DNA from: Arthrinium phaeospermum
Taxonomy: Eukaryota; Ascomycota; Sordariomycetes; Amphisphaeriales; Apiosporaceae
Direction of reading: 5' to 3'
Assembly (NCBI GenBank): GCA_006503535.1
Contig: QYRS01000005.1
Coordinates: 1,860,001-1,924,000, forward strand
DNA: 64,000 nt
Shown here: positions 10,576 through 22,598 of the stretch, piece after piece
Layout of the letters: every line of letters begins with the position of its first letter
Numbering within the stretch: the stretch's first letter is position 1
Position numbers and translations under genes: made by a program
Notes under the pieces: generated by a model
Told to the model about the DNA's origin: nothing
Database searches by the model: none
What the model saw: the letters and a program-made list of their open reading frames with translations, nothing else

Positions 10576-11229
10576 ATTCGGGTTTGTTCGACGTCTCCCT
10601 TGGGAAGTGCTGTTCTTGTATCCGGTCGCAATTGAAATAGCTGGTCCAGTTGACGTCGATTTGAGGATACCTTGGTCTTGTAGCTCTGGCGTAGGCGGAT
10701 GGCACGGGCTTGCCAGGTAAGTAAGCTTGGATTTCAATTGAACAGCCGAAGTTTCCCCATCCGATGCGTCCGTCCAATCAGGATCACCATCCAAGGACAG
10801 TAATATTTTGTCGTAAACACCTAGGGAGCACCCATCTTCATATGTTTTATTCAACCTGCTAACTCATTGATTCATGTGATCCACCGTATCGTTTGTTGTC
10901 TTCATAGTACATAGTCCTTTTGCGCCTCTAGCAGCTGGCCCTTTTTGGTGTTCCTGAGCTGGCTTGATATTGAACAGTATTGGAAGAAAGGAAACAAAAT
11001 CCGTGCTCAATACATTTCCCCTCCCCTATCATCTTATAGCGATTCTTCATTGCCCCAATGAGTGGTGCTTACACTCTTCCCAAGTATTGCATATCCAGAA
11101 TAGACAATAACAACATTGCGCGTACACGCTAAATAACGATGAGATATTCAGGCGTGCAACATTCGACTTTCAATCTCGTGCCAGATTCGAGCCAGTCCTC
11201 CACTTGAGATAGTATGCATGCAACCCTAT
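10576..11229. other. Intergenic region, no gene seen
   Basis: About 650 bp between EMC5 (its promoter side) and the CBM14 gene's 3' end. I see no supportable feature. Confidence 0.4.
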
Positions 11230-11547
11230 TCAAGCGCTGCAGCATTCTGGGACTGAAGGGCACTCTCCAGCGTTTTGCGGCCAGTCGCAGACCTGGAGAT
11301 CTTGGTCCCATGCTAGGCCATCCGGACATTCAAGCTGATATGGCACACCTTCCAAGCACACATAATAGCTGCTGCAAGTGGCGCTGCAGGGGTCGGGGGC
11401 ATATGAGGTCCAGTACATGTCGCCTTCCTCGGGGCAGATGAAGTCGCAGGCCCCAACAATGACTTGACGGCCGCCCAGTTGGGCACGTGCTACTGCTGCC
11501 ACTGCTGCGGCATGGAGAATGGCGACGAGACAAATTCGAGCAAGCAT
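11230..11547 (-). CDS. Small secreted CBM14 (peritrophin-A) chitin-binding protein
   Basis: A single-exon protein of 105 residues. A clear signal peptide (about 1-22, ending VARAQ) precedes one chitin-binding type-2 domain. The spacing fits the six-cysteine family: CSATCSSYYVC, GVPYQLEC, PDGLAWDQDLQVC, DWPQNAGEC, with the usual aromatic and CPxGLxxD core. Ten cysteines in total suggest five disulphides. CBM14 is common in animals and rare in fungi, where its best-known member is the Cladosporium fulvum effector Avr4, which shields hyphal chitin from host chitinases. A similar protective or wall role is plausible here but is inference. It has no GPI tail, so it is likely released or bound to chitin. 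Confidence 0.85.
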   Translation of the reverse strand: MLARICLVAILHAAAVAAVARAQLGGRQVIVGACDFICPEEGDMYWTSYAPDPCSATCSSYYVCLEGVPYQLECPDGLAWDQDLQVCDWPQNAGECPSVPECCSA

Positions 11548-11619
11548 TGGAGCAATAGAATATAGAAGGCAAGGAAGTCTGGCAGGGCTTGGAGTTGTGT
11601 ATTGGGTCGTTCTTCTCTG

Positions 11620-11630
11620 TTATATATTTG
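11620..11630 (-). promoter_or_regulatory. TATA-like element upstream of the CBM14 gene
   Basis: The minus strand reads AAATATATAAC about 75 nt upstream of the ATG at 11547, a sensible distance for a fungal TATA box plus short leader. It is a positional match only. Confidence 0.35.
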
Positions 11631-13564
11631 ATGCGATTCTGTCCTGGCTGGTAGCTCTGCTGCGGATGATATCATGCGTCCCTTGTATTGTCTATATAGC
11701 TATATACATGAGATTTGTGTGACTGGAAGATGCATGCCAGTGAGCTGCCAAGACAAGTACGTAAGGTGTTCGAGACCGTTTTCGGCCATGTGCATGTCTT
11801 ACCAGCTCGTTGGGATCTAGAAATGTTCTACTGCGATCGCTAAAGAATACACTGGAATGTATAAGTGAGTTGAGGGCCTGGACATGTTCTAGACCACGTT
11901 GTCTCTTGGATTAATCATCAACTTGATACTGATTGTACTTCTAGACTCTGGATTCCTTGAAATCACGGCTGGCAACGATGTATGCCAGCCACGCGGGAAG
12001 GACGAGAAGGCTTGTGGGAGGCTTTGGGACATGTGTAATCGAGGCTGCGATGCGATGCGAGACAGAGAATGTCCTACCCAGTACAGAGCTTCTCAAGTCC
12101 CAAATCTGGGGAAACCGATCGAGGGGGGACCCTGGCGAGTATGCTCAGAACCTGATCAGCCAAACACGGCATTGCACATGCCGACATCTTCCCCCCGTCA
12201 ACGAAACATGAGGCCCAAAGAGTATCCCAGTGGAACTCTCTATAAATCCATATGTTTTCGATCGAGACATATGTCGTCATGATCCTACAACATCTAAATA
12301 TACCAGGTTTGGGGCAATTGCCCGTCCGGGGTTGAGTTGAACTCACATCCTTCCGACCCGGTTACTTCCCGAAAACTTACATACCGGCCACCCGGACATC
12401 GGACGACCACGCACTCAGCAGTCCAGGGATGCATGTTGCTAGCCGTTAATCGAAATAAATCCAGTTTTCACAGAACAGGGCATGTCGATAAGGAAGATGC
12501 ATTTGTATTCCGAGAGCGAACATTCAGCAGTATCATATCGGATTGACATACGATTGAATACTGAGAGCCTCATTCACACAAAATTTACATACACACTGAT
12601 GCCTGGTTGTACTTGTTTATTGATAAATGCGTTTAGCTCTAGGCAACGCGGCGCGTCCCGTGTTGTTCAGGGGGCAAGAGATTGTTGGTTGATAGTTCAT
12701 TCCTCCTGAAATTAGCCTTCTCAGGTGGCTGAGCCTCCGATATCATCACGAACTCAAAAGACCATGCCGGGTTCCATGGTGATTGCTGGTGGCCCGGAAC
12801 ACGAAAGCTTATCCGGGAAATTCGGAAAACAGAGGATCGCGGGAGGTTGTATCTTACTATTGAGCCAATGTTCCTGTCTGCCAGATATCCAAATAAGACC
12901 TTCCGTCTGTTCTTACTACTATCCAGTCGCTCAGTCAGACATGGAGTATAGACAGACGCGAGTATTTAAAAGACAGAAATCCATTGGCCCTGCAATTGCG
13001 TTGTCCCGGGTCCTTGCCACAGCCTTGTACGCTGCATATGCCATGCATCTAGAAAGTCTCTCGATCAGACTCAAAGCAGCCACCTGATCTCCCCACCTGC
13101 GCTCGAAACGGGCGCACCCCCCTCAGTCCTGCTAGGTGATGCCTAAATTGGCAACCGGTGCATCATATCTGACTTCGTTAGCTCAGTTTGGCCTTCCATA
13201 TGCAGTGGCTTGTGTAGCCTGGTCCTGGTCAATACTCCTCTCATCATCTTGTCGAGTAGGATATCTGTTTTTCAGTATACATGATCGTAACATGGAGATA
13301 TGTCCACATGGACTCTAGGTTTGGGCTGATATTGTTGTTCCAGCTGACTCTCCAAAACTGCGTGCCCCAACTGACCGACAGCGCACGAAGTATGCATGGG
13401 CACGAGATGGGGGAGTCTGGGGGCAAAGGCAATGTCCTCTAGGCCTCCGTGTGTTCCGTAGTACCATGTTCGAGTATTCGGAAGCGTTGCTAGGACGCTG
13501 TTAGCCTCATTCTCCCCTCGTCTGCTTGGTCTAGTGCCGCAGCTCTAGCCGTTCGGCTTCTCGA

Positions 13565-13573
13565 TATATAAGG
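13565..13573 (+). promoter_or_regulatory. TATA box TATATAAGG upstream of the GPI-type protein gene
   Basis: A strong TATATAAGG lies about 150 nt before the ATG at 13724. It is followed by a CT-rich leader (CTCTCTCTCC near 13650), the usual layout of well-expressed ascomycete genes. Confidence 0.5.
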
Positions 13574-13723
13574 AGCGGCCCCCCAGTGGACACATATTAT
13601 TCCCTTTGCCAAGAAGTATAACATCTCCAGCAAGCAAAGATCTTTGGTCCATTTCTCTCTCTCCTTAATCACTTCCCTTTCTTCTGTTCATAATTTGTCA
13701 GTTTTCTGAATAATCCTGTCAAG

Positions 13724-14417
13724 ATGCAGCTCAACACTCTTCTGTTCGCGGGTATGCTTGCCCTTACTGCCAACGCGGCAGACTCGTCATCGTCGAAGGA
13801 TGTCAAGGAGACCAAATCCGTCGCCCCCGCCCCTTCCAGCACAGTGGGCCTGACCCCTGAGCAATCCGCCATCACTGCTTGTCTCGATGCTTGTAAGTTT
13901 AGGAACCACAACAAACACGCCCGAGTGATGGATGCTGACCCCTGTGACAGGCAAGGCCGGCGACGTGGACTGCCAGTCCAAGTGCATCGCCGTTCCCAGC
14001 CCGAACACGCAGCAGGTCAACGCCACCAACAACTGCGTCGCTGCCTGCCCCATCGGCAAGGGCACCGCCGCCGAGAACAGGGACTACGAGAAGTGCGTCA
14101 ACGACTGCATCGGCCAGTACTACTACACGTCGACGGGCACCCCTGCCATGACCACCAAGCCCGCCAAGATCGGCAGCGCCGAGCCGAGCGCCACCGAAGT
14201 CGACGTCACCTCGACCTTCACCAGCGGCGACTCGACCTTCACGACTACTATGCACGAGACCAAGAACGCTGCCGCCTCCAACGCGCCCGACAGCACCGAC
14301 TCGGCCGCCTCTGCTTCGGCTACCCACAAGAACGCTGCCCAGGCTATGAACAAGCTCGCTCCCATTGGATCGGGCATTGGTCTGCTGGGCTTCCTGGCTG
14401 CATTCTTTGCTCTGTAA
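13724..14417 (+). CDS. GPI-anchored-type cell-surface protein with a Cys-rich core
   Basis: Exons 13724-13892 and 13951-14417 (intron 13893-13950, GTAAGT to GACAG) give about 211 residues. A signal peptide (about 1-18, ending TANAA) precedes a Ser-rich spacer. A domain with spaced Cys pairs follows: ACLDAC, DVDCQSKC, NNCVAACP, KCVNDC. A Thr/Ser/Ala-rich stalk comes next, then a C-terminal hydrophobic GPI-like tail (IGSGIGLLGFLAAFFAL). I have seen this arrangement in uncharacterised fungal wall proteins but know no named domain for it; it is not a CFEM. A good TATA box and CT-rich leader suggest strong expression. A frame that ignores the intron runs to 14551 and is not the real product. Confidence 0.82.
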
Positions 14418-14508
14418 ACGACAGGTGGACGTTTGCGATAGACGGAATTTGTGGAGGGTCATATACTTTACCTAATAGTGCATCGGTCATGCTTTTCGGA
14501 CAATACCA

Positions 14509-14514
14509 AATAAA
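14509..14514 (+). terminator. Candidate poly(A) signal AATAAA
   Basis: AATAAA 92 nt after the stop codon at 14417 in AT-rich sequence, directly before the convergent MDE1 3' end. Confidence 0.4.
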
Positions 14515-14618
14515 TATACAGGGTTATAAGGGAGCGTGGGGTCGTTTATAATATATGGGTTTTATGTAATATTCCAGGACTTAACTGAAGAATTTTAGAA
14601 CTAGCATCATTGCTCTAC

Positions 14619-15621
14619 CTATCTTCCTGAAGATGTGATCACCTTGGAGACATTGCTGACCCATGGGAGGCCAAGTTGCTTCATCTCGACAGCCAACTGG
14701 AACAAATAGTCAAGACTGCATTTGCGGTTAGTGAGTACTCTACTCATGCGAGATTGTAAAAAGTCTGACTTACCTCTCACACATAGTCTTGGCCTTGTGG
14801 ACGTTATCTCCCCAGACGTAGACGCCATGCCGGCGAACCAGGACGGCATAGGTATCCGGGTACTTCTCCATGGCCTCCTCGAGGAACTCGGTGAGGTCCT
14901 CCTCATGCGAAGTGTTCTCGATGACGGGAATGCGCAGCGTATCATGGTAGTCCAGGTTACCCTGCTTCTGGTGGCCGCGGCCGAACCCCTTGACCTGCTC
15001 GATGTTGTTGATCTCGAAGACCTTGTCCTTTTCAGGACCCTGGCTTTCCAGAATCAGGGTCACCAGCACTGCCCAGTGGGAGTGCGTGTGGATGCAGCAC
15101 CCGGCCCCGCGCCTCGTGAAGGCGGCCATGAAAAGGGGTGTGCACTGCGAGGGCCGGCCAGCGGGCGGCTTGTGCAGGTAGACACGGTTCTTGGGGTCCG
15201 TCTGCTGCGCAACCGAGAGCACGTAGAGGTCCGAACTCTTCATGAGCTCCTTCTGCACGCCCGAAGGCGCTAACCAGACAAGATCGCTGCCAGGGCAAAA
15301 TTAGCGACAATAACATAATAATAGCCCGCTCCGCCAAGGACGGCAGCGCAGTTGGGCGCCATCACCCAATCATAGAAAGCGGGGGGAAAGGTCGGCCTAC
15401 TCATCACGGATGGAGCAACCACCGCCAGTGCCCGTCACCCATCCCAGGGTCCAGAATTTGGCACACAGTGAGGGGATGAGGTTTGCTGGGTGGTCATGGT
15501 CATGCGGCTCGGGGTGGACTAGGTGGGCGTTATCGCCATTTTCCGAAATTTCGAGACGGCGACGCTTCTGGTCGGCATCCGGCATTTGGGAATCCAGCGC
15601 TCCTTCGGGCCTCTTGCTCAT
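14619..15621 (-). CDS. MDE1: Methylthioribulose-1-phosphate dehydratase (methionine salvage)
   Basis: Three exons (15621-15401, 15286-14774, 14715-14619; introns of 114 and 58 nt) give about 276 residues. This class II aldolase-fold, zinc-dependent enzyme dehydrates 5-methylthioribulose-1-phosphate in the methionine salvage pathway that recycles methylthioadenosine from polyamine synthesis. Evidence: [15 protein letters not shown] at the first splice junction; the [10 protein letters not shown] motif; the zinc-binding HTHSHWAVL; and [11 protein letters not shown]. The first ~25 residues are a non-conserved, charged extension. The exon 3 tail ([16 protein letters not shown]) matches the end of the family. 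The start is the MSKRPEG Met; an upstream in-frame Met at 15711 is less likely because homologues begin near this point. Confidence 0.9.
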
Positions 15622-17120
15622 CTTGACACGTATGTAACTAGATCTCTCTCGGACCCTGGAAAGCTGACAATTGATTATACTTGGTGTTCTCGGCTCTGGC
15701 AACTTTACCAAGACCGTTTTCTCAAACCTGGCTCGAGGCTAAATACGAAAGACGTTGTATGCTTTAGGGTGATCCACCCGCGATTCAGGATTGTGGATGC
15801 TGTGATTGGCTCGGAATGAGACGACGCGATCTCCAAATATCCAGACCATCACCGGCAGAAGCTCCGTGCATAAGAGCCGTTTTTGAGGAAATCACTTATT
15901 CGTGTGGTTGCACATGCATACCTAGCTGTTCATTTTGGCAGTGCCGTCGAGTCCCTGGAATGGGATATGGACAAGTGGCCAGTACATCTATACTTGGCAA
16001 CATGTCAGAACTGTAATTGAGTTTGTCGAGGTCAAATGAGGAAGATAAGATTCAATGCAAACCCACTCCTAATAATACATCATATTAAATGCATTCAATG
16101 GCGTTACATGCCCAGGTCGGTTGGCGGCATGGCTTTGGAAGATGCTAGAATAGAGGGCATTGGGAGATATGCCTAGCCAACCGTGTTCCGCGAAGGGAAA
16201 TGATGCCGGGTCATACCAGGATATGTAACTCCGTACGACTGACAAATATAAAAGTACCAACCTTCAGTATCATAAATTATTACTGGAATATTGATATTGT
16301 CTGTTGTGACCCTCAACTCGGGCATGTGTGTCCTACAGTGCATTGCAACTTTCTATATCTCAATGCTGGGCAGTTCAGAGCTGTGCTAATGTGCCCAGTA
16401 GTAAGCAGCACCGCAGCGTTCTTGTGTTACAGAATTAAAGAAAAAGCACAGGGGGAAAAAAGAGCCATGCGCATCGAAAAAACATATGAGGAACAAGGCT
16501 ATAGTAGTATACCATAGATTGGCCAATGCCTGGAGGCGCATATCTTGAATGGATGGCAAGAGAGTTGAATCAACGTGACATGTTGCCCATACCCATATCG
16601 TATTCAATGAGCGAAGGGCTGGTGAATGAATTCATCAAAGGTGGATACGATCCCCGCACCAGAGGCCAGCTTTAGTGGAGCACGGGCCAACCGTAGGCTC
16701 TCTGGGTCGGGCAACCTAGGCTGTTTCCATTGAATACAGCTACTGCTAGTGAGGGCGTGGGGCCCGACGGAAGCTCTCAGAAGGGACCAATCTGGCCACG
16801 TTGTTGCAAACTGCCATCCGTGAAGCGCCAGCAGATAAAGCTACTTATTTGCGATTACCACAACGTCAGGAAACCTTCACCACTTTTTCCTCCTCTCTCG
16901 ACATCAAACACCTTTGATCGCCGAGCTCTGGGAGCATTTCATATTCCTTTTCCCATCCAAGGAGAAGCCGAACATCCCCAAACTGGTCGTCTGTTTCAGC
17001 CCCATCTGACCTGACAAGCTCCCCGTTGGGACAGCTACAGCTCGCTGGTCTAATTGATCCTCTTGCTTTGCTCCCTCCAATTGTTGTTTCACCCCCCAAC
17101 AACAACACACAAACTTCACA
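15622..17120. other. 1.5 kb intergenic region
   Basis: Divergent spacer between MDE1 (-) and calnexin (+). CT-rich sequence and the CACAATG start context sit just before calnexin. No gene, RNA or repeat that I can support; short frames are unconvincing. Confidence 0.4.
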
Positions 17121-19085
17121 ATGAAGTTCAGCCCTGCTACCATTGCCTGGGCGGCTGCCTTCTTCTTCGGCGCTGCCCTCGCCGAAGATGCCCAGAAGGT
17201 GCTGAAGGATGAGAGCTCGACTGTGGCCGAGGCTGCCTCGACCGCAGCCGCAGCTAACCTGCCTACATTCACTGTGAGTATCAATCTCCTGTCCTCGCCG
17301 ACCTCCTGTGTCTCATCGATTACATACTTGCTCGGCGATGTCCAAACGATTTTGTTCTTGGATGTGAAGCTAACCACAAGTCTCGTCTAGCCCACAAAAC
17401 TCAAGGCTCCCTTCCTTGAGCAGTTCACCGACGATTGGGAGAAGCGCTGGAAACCCTCTCACGCCAAGAAGGACATGAAGGGCGCTGAAAACGCCGAAGA
17501 GGAATGGGCCTATGTTGGCGAGTGGGCTGTCGAGGAGCCCGAGGTCTACAAGGGCATGGAGGGTGACAAGGGTCTTGTTGTCAAGAACGCCGCCGCCCAC
17601 CACGCCATTTCGGCGAAGTTCCCCAAGAAGATTGACAACAAGGGCAAGACTCTTGTCGTCCAGTACGAGGTTAAGCTTCAGAGTAAGTCGAAAGCATTCT
17701 ATGCCACGTCAATATTCATACTAACCCATTGTCACCACAGACGGCCTCGAGTGCGGTGGCGCTTACCTGAAGCTCCTTCGCGAAAACAAGGCTCTCCACC
17801 AGGATGAGTTCGCCAACACCACCCCTTATGTCATCATGTTCGGCCCCGACAAGTGCGGTCACACCAACAAGGTTCACTTCATCTTCAACCACAAGAACCC
17901 CAAGACTGGCGACTACGAGGAGAAGCACCTCAAGAGCCCGCCCACGGCTCGCATTGCCAAGACTACTGAGCTCTACACCCTCATTGTTCACCCCAACAAC
18001 ACCTACGCTATCAAGCAGAACAATGAGCAGGTCAAGGAAGGCAGCCTCTTTGAGGACTTCAGCCCCTCTGTCAACCCTGAGAAGGAGATTGACGACCCCA
18101 AGGACTCCAAGCCTGACACCTGGGTCGATGAGGCCCGTATCCCCGACCCTGAGGCCAAGAAGCCCGAGGACTGGGATGAGGACGCCCCTTACGAGATTGT
18201 CGATGAGGAGGCCACTAAGCCTGAGGACTGGCTTGAGAGCGAGCCCCTTACCGTCCCCGACCCTGAGGCTCAGAAGCCCGAGGATTGGGATGATGAGGAG
18301 GACGGTGACTGGATCCCCCCTACCGTTCCCAACCCCAAGTGTGCCGACGCCTCTGGTTGCGGTCCCTGGTCCAAGCCTATGGTCAAGAACCCCGAGTACA
18401 AGGGCAAGTGGACCGCTCCTTACGTTGACAACCCCGCCTACAAGGGTGTCTGGGCTCCTCGCAAGATCAAGAACCCCGACTACTTCGAGGACAAGACCCC
18501 CGCCAACTTTGAGCCTATGGGTGCTGTAAGTTACCATTTCACACACCAACAAATCGATTCGTGTTGCTAACCTCTTTTCAGATTGGATTTGAGATCTGGA
18601 CCATGCAGAACAACATGCTCTTCGACAACATCTACATCGGCCACTCCATTGAGGACGCCAACAAGCTCGCCGAGGAGACCTTCGGTCTTAAGCACCCCCA
18701 GGAGCAGCTTCTCGAGCTTGCTGACAAGCCTAAGGCCGATGACAAGCCCAAGTCGCCCTCTGACCTGAAGTTCTTGGACGACCCCGTCTTCTTCATCAAG
18801 GAGAAGTGGGATCTCTTCATGACCATTGCCCAGAACGACCCCGTTGAGGCTATGAAGTTCGTTCCCGAGGTTCCTACCGCCATTGGTGGTCTCCTCGTCA
18901 CCATCATTGCCCTCATCGGTGCTCTGTCCATGGGCGGCTCAGCTCCCGCTCCTGTCAAGAAGGCTGCCGGTGACGCCAAGGAGAAAGCCAAGGATGCCAA
19001 GGACAAGGCCGCTGAGGCTGTTGCCACTGGCGCCGAGAACGTCAAGAACGAGGCCAACAAGCGCAACACACGCAGCCAGTCGTAG
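17121..19085 (+). CDS. Calnexin (ER lectin chaperone)
   Basis: Four exons (17121-17273, 17391-17682, 17741-18525, 18582-19085; introns of 117, 58 and 56 nt) give about 577 residues. Calnexin binds monoglucosylated N-glycans on newly made glycoproteins and retains them in the ER for folding. Seen here: a signal peptide (1-21, [10 protein letters not shown]); a lectin domain with the disulphide motif CGGAYLKLL and MFGPDKCG, and HFIFNHKNP; a P-domain with repeated KPEDWDE/DP and NPEYKGKW type motifs; a C-terminal membrane helix ([17 protein letters not shown]); and a cytosolic Lys/Ala-rich tail with no HDEL. That fits membrane calnexin rather than calreticulin. The very biased codon use suggests high expression. 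Confidence 0.96.
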
Positions 19086-19642
19086 GTGATACGGGCACGG
19101 AGGAGCGGGTGTATTCGGCATGAAAAGAAAAAAATGCGTCGAGGTCCACGGCAAGCTGCGATTTCATAGTTTATACTATGCTTGCTACTATATCAGGCGT
19201 TGTGATTTTGCTCAGTTAATTGTGATTTCAGTTCACTCGCATGGCGCAGGTGTACTTTAGGCCAACAAATAAAATGACAAACATTTTTGGTAACCGATTC
19301 TTGTACCTGCTCTCTTAGTGAACCATAATGAATCGTCACTGTGTCCTTTCTTGTGTGTGCGTGGTATGTCATGCCCGTAGAAGATGCGACACTCAGAACC
19401 GAACTGCTTTATAGATTGGTCTAGAGTGAAACGATCCGAGACTCGTCCCTCTGTGTAGCCGTGAAGCTGTAAACCGTATATTAACCCCTCCTGACCAACG
19501 CACCTTGAGTGACTGGGCCAGGCTTCTTCTGAACGTCTTGCTTGAGTAGCTGGTGAGAAGGAGATGACCATAGAGGCACCTGCTGTCGCCGAGATAAAAG
19601 ATGCCACTTTCCTTCAATTGGACTTTCCATGGATGCCGCATT
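19086..19642. other. Convergent 3' spacer, calnexin / dehydrogenase
   Basis: About 560 bp between convergent stops. AATAAA at 19268-19273 may serve calnexin. Nothing else is seen. Confidence 0.45.
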
Positions 19643-20717
19643 TCAGACTGTCTTCTTCTTCCTTTTGTCCATTCCCTCGGACAGGGCCTCGGCAACGTCC
19701 TCGACAGTGGTCCCCCTCTTCCGCTTCCCGATCTTCTCCTGGCCCAGCTCGGAGTCGGCCACGGCCTGGAAGACCTTGGCGGCGCCCCGGAAGGAGTCGG
19801 GCGCGAACCCGCCGTCCTCCTCGAATGTCAGGGCGATCTCCTCCATCTCGCGGACCCAGCGGTACGCCTTCGGGGCCATGGCCGTCACGCCGCCGGCTGC
19901 GCGCTCCCAGGCGTGTCGGTCCGAGAGCTCCTGCTTCAGCTCGTCTAGGACCCCGAGCTTCGCGGCCGTGGTGAAGGACTGGATCGCCAGCGCCGTGAAG
20001 CCCTTCGTGGTGCTCGCGAAGCACATCTTGAGGCCGCTCGCGGCGCCGATGTCGGGCGAGATGTGCCGCGTGTTCAGGGTCGTGGCTAGCTTCTTGCCGT
20101 ACTCGGGGATCGAGGCGAGCTGGTGCGGGCCCGAGGTCGGCATGCTGGGCCGGCTCCAGGACTTGATGTTGTCCTTGTCCTCGTCCTCGTTGGTGGACGA
20201 CGACGACGACGCTTGCTTTATGGACGGGGGCCCGCCCAGGATGCAGCCGTCCACGAATCGGATCGGCGCCCGCGACTTGGTGATGAGCTCCGCCGTCTGC
20301 CGCGCCGTCGAGGGCGCCACGGCGTTCAGGTCCACGAAGTAGAGCGGGGCCGCGCGCTGTGTCACGCCGACTAGGGACTCGACGACCCGCGTCGCCGTGG
20401 CGAGGGCGTCGCGCGGCGGGACGACGGAGAGGATCACGGAGCAGGTGTCCGTGAGGGCCACGTCGGACTTGAGGACCTCGACGTTGGCGGCTTGGGCGCG
20501 GCCGATGGTCTCTTGGCTGTGGGTTCCTTGAGCTTTTGGGGAAGACATTTGGAATGCATTCGGGACATTACGCGTCCTTTTCATTGCACACGTACCTGCG
20601 GCCTTTGCAGTTTGTCGCGACGGCGAACCCGTTGGCGATTAGGAGCTTGGCTATGCCCATGCCCATGTCTCCGATGGACAGGACGCCGATCTTGGCCAGA
20701 GGTGCGGGCGCTGACAT
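19643..20717 (-). CDS. 6-phosphogluconate dehydrogenase-like oxidoreductase with DUF1932 C-terminal domain
   Basis: Exons 20717-20596 and 20516-19643 (intron 20595-20517, GTACGT to CACAG) give about 331 residues. The N-terminus is a Rossmann NAD(P)-binding domain of the beta-hydroxyacid dehydrogenase family (KIGVLSIGDMGMGIAKLL, where the usual GxGxxG is SIGDMG). The middle has VDGCILGGPP, a family-like catalytic-core segment. The C-terminal helical region (SGLKMCFASTTKGFTALAIQS) resembles the DUF1932 domain found in this subfamily. The substrate is unknown. Oddities are a Ser/Asp/Glu-rich insert of about 20 residues after GGPPSIKQ and a basic C-terminus (MDKRKKKTV). The longest frame ignores the first exon and lacks the cofactor loop. 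Confidence 0.8.
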
Positions 20718-22598
20718 CTTTGCTGGTGGGTGTGTGCAGTGCAGATACTTATTGCACTTGAGGGATGGTAAGTGTTGAAGTGGCGGAGGAAAGGTTGGTA
20801 TTATTTTGAAGCTCTGTTAGATACACTTGCTGATCACTAGGACGAATGGTCTGAGGATTACAAAGCGATTCAGGCGATTGACTCGCCTCAGTCGCATCAC
20901 GCATCACGGATTCGCCATCCAGCAAGGCGGTTCTTCCAAATTTTCAATGTACAGATAATTTCTTCTTGTATATGTCTACTCATTTGATATTCCTCCAAAC
21001 AGATATTCACATGCGCCGTCGCATTCATAGCTTTGTTGATCGCACACTCACAAAGTGTCCTTATCATTGATGATCCATCATTGACTTACTGGGGGAGGAC
21101 CCTCGGCATTTGGTATAGCCGTGCGCCTTCTGCAAGTTACCGTCAGCTGTGCTAAAAGATAGGTACAAGTAGATGGATGTACGCCTGTGCATCACCGACA
21201 TGTTTCAAAAAAGAAACCCCGAGTCAAGGTGGTCAACGTAGCATTACATGTGTCCTCTTCCATGGATTATTGTTGAACTTCCTTTCTCCTTCACATCCAT
21301 CCCCTCCAGTTTGGGGAACAGCGGGGTAGTAAGATATTACTATCCCGCTTTCGCTTTCGCACTTGGGCGACAGTTGCGGCCGCCGGTATACGCTTGATTA
21401 TGTAAACTCAAAGTTGACAGGTCAGCCCATAACGATTTTGGTTTCCCGTCCTGGACTTTGGATTCCACCACAATCTTGCTTACTTGCCCAGAACGAGTTA
21501 TTGTCGCGAAGGGCTGCATACTACATGTACCTACTAAATATTCATCAACCCCCACCAGTTGGACGCCCGGGGCTGGCCGCTGGGTCGCCCCGTTTTCAGT
21601 TGGATGTGCAGCAGTCTAAGCGTCTTTCCCCGATTTGGCAAGGACTTCGCTAGCCCCCTGACGCCCAGAGTGCCTTCTTGCCAACGCTCGGATTTCTATT
21701 GGCTTGCCGAGTCCTACCATGGGCGAAACAAATTATTTTCTTTTGCCCATATGTATCCATCCCTCTCCCTACCTATTCGGGTATATTCCTCGTCCTCAGC
21801 AGAAGCAGACCCCACGGCAGGTCGCGCCACGGCATAATTCGCTCGGCCTGACTATGATATCGAAGATGAAGATGGGAGCACCGTGATGCAAAACTCGGTA
21901 GGTGTGTGATGTGCGTGTGCTATCTTATCACTGGTGCGCTTGAAGCCCAAGGGTCGACGCGTCAGGGACATGCCTTGTAAGCCATCATTGTCTCTTTTTT
22001 TTTTTTATCATGACGCAGGACTGAGCTACCACAGGCGTAGGGGCGTATGAACCAGATGAACTATTTGGATCCTATGTCACACTAGTCGAGTGGATATGCC
22101 TAGCCTACGCTATGTACGTGGGGGGGGCCTCTCTCAGCTTGTCGTATTGTATGTAACGCAATCATCGCCTCCCACCCTAGTAAGTGAGACCAGCGATATT
22201 GCTCGAGCAAAAGGCCGTTGATGCCGGTCGGTGCGGCAGACATGGGAATCTCTCCTGCTACTACTCAAACCTCCAGTTATCATACATTGCCATTGGTGAC
22301 TTGTTTGGTCTAAGATTAGCTGCCTTCAGGGGGGGCCTGTTTTACCCACATTCCTAATTGTATAGTCTAACACAACAAGCTTTACGGGAGCTGTTTCGGA
22401 TAGCAGCTATAGTCCGGTTACGACAACGGCCGACCCGTCGAGCTGGGCCGATGTGCTGAAGATTCTCACCCCCCACGATCAACTTTAAACCTTACTCATA
22501 CTTCTTTCTTTGCCCTTCAAAGGCAATATCCTCCCATCGCCTCGTCTGATTCCTTTCCTTAGCCTATCTCCGGAAACCAGCCATCAGTCAGGGACGAG
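20718..22598. other. 1.9 kb intergenic region upstream of the P450
   Basis: Divergent spacer between the dehydrogenase (-) and P450 (+) genes, AT-richer than the genes. It holds homopolymer runs, such as T13 near 21993. No ORF with recognisable content. It probably contains the P450 promoter. Confidence 0.4.

Larger units (their letters stand above)
11548..13723. other. 2.2 kb intergenic region between two secreted-protein genes
   Basis: Divergent spacer between the CBM14 gene (-) and the GPI-type gene at 13724 (+). The long size is typical for regulated secreted-protein genes. I see TATA-like elements at each end (annotated separately) and a pyrimidine tract at about 13640-13690. A 127-codon frame at 11899-12282 has no convincing features. 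No TE or RNA gene seen. Confidence 0.4.

Noticed and set aside
11899..12282. 127-codon frame with a hydrophobic start and several Cys, a possible small secreted protein
   Set aside because: The N-terminus ends without a convincing cleavage site and the Cys spacing shows no domain. A real gene is not excluded but is not supported.
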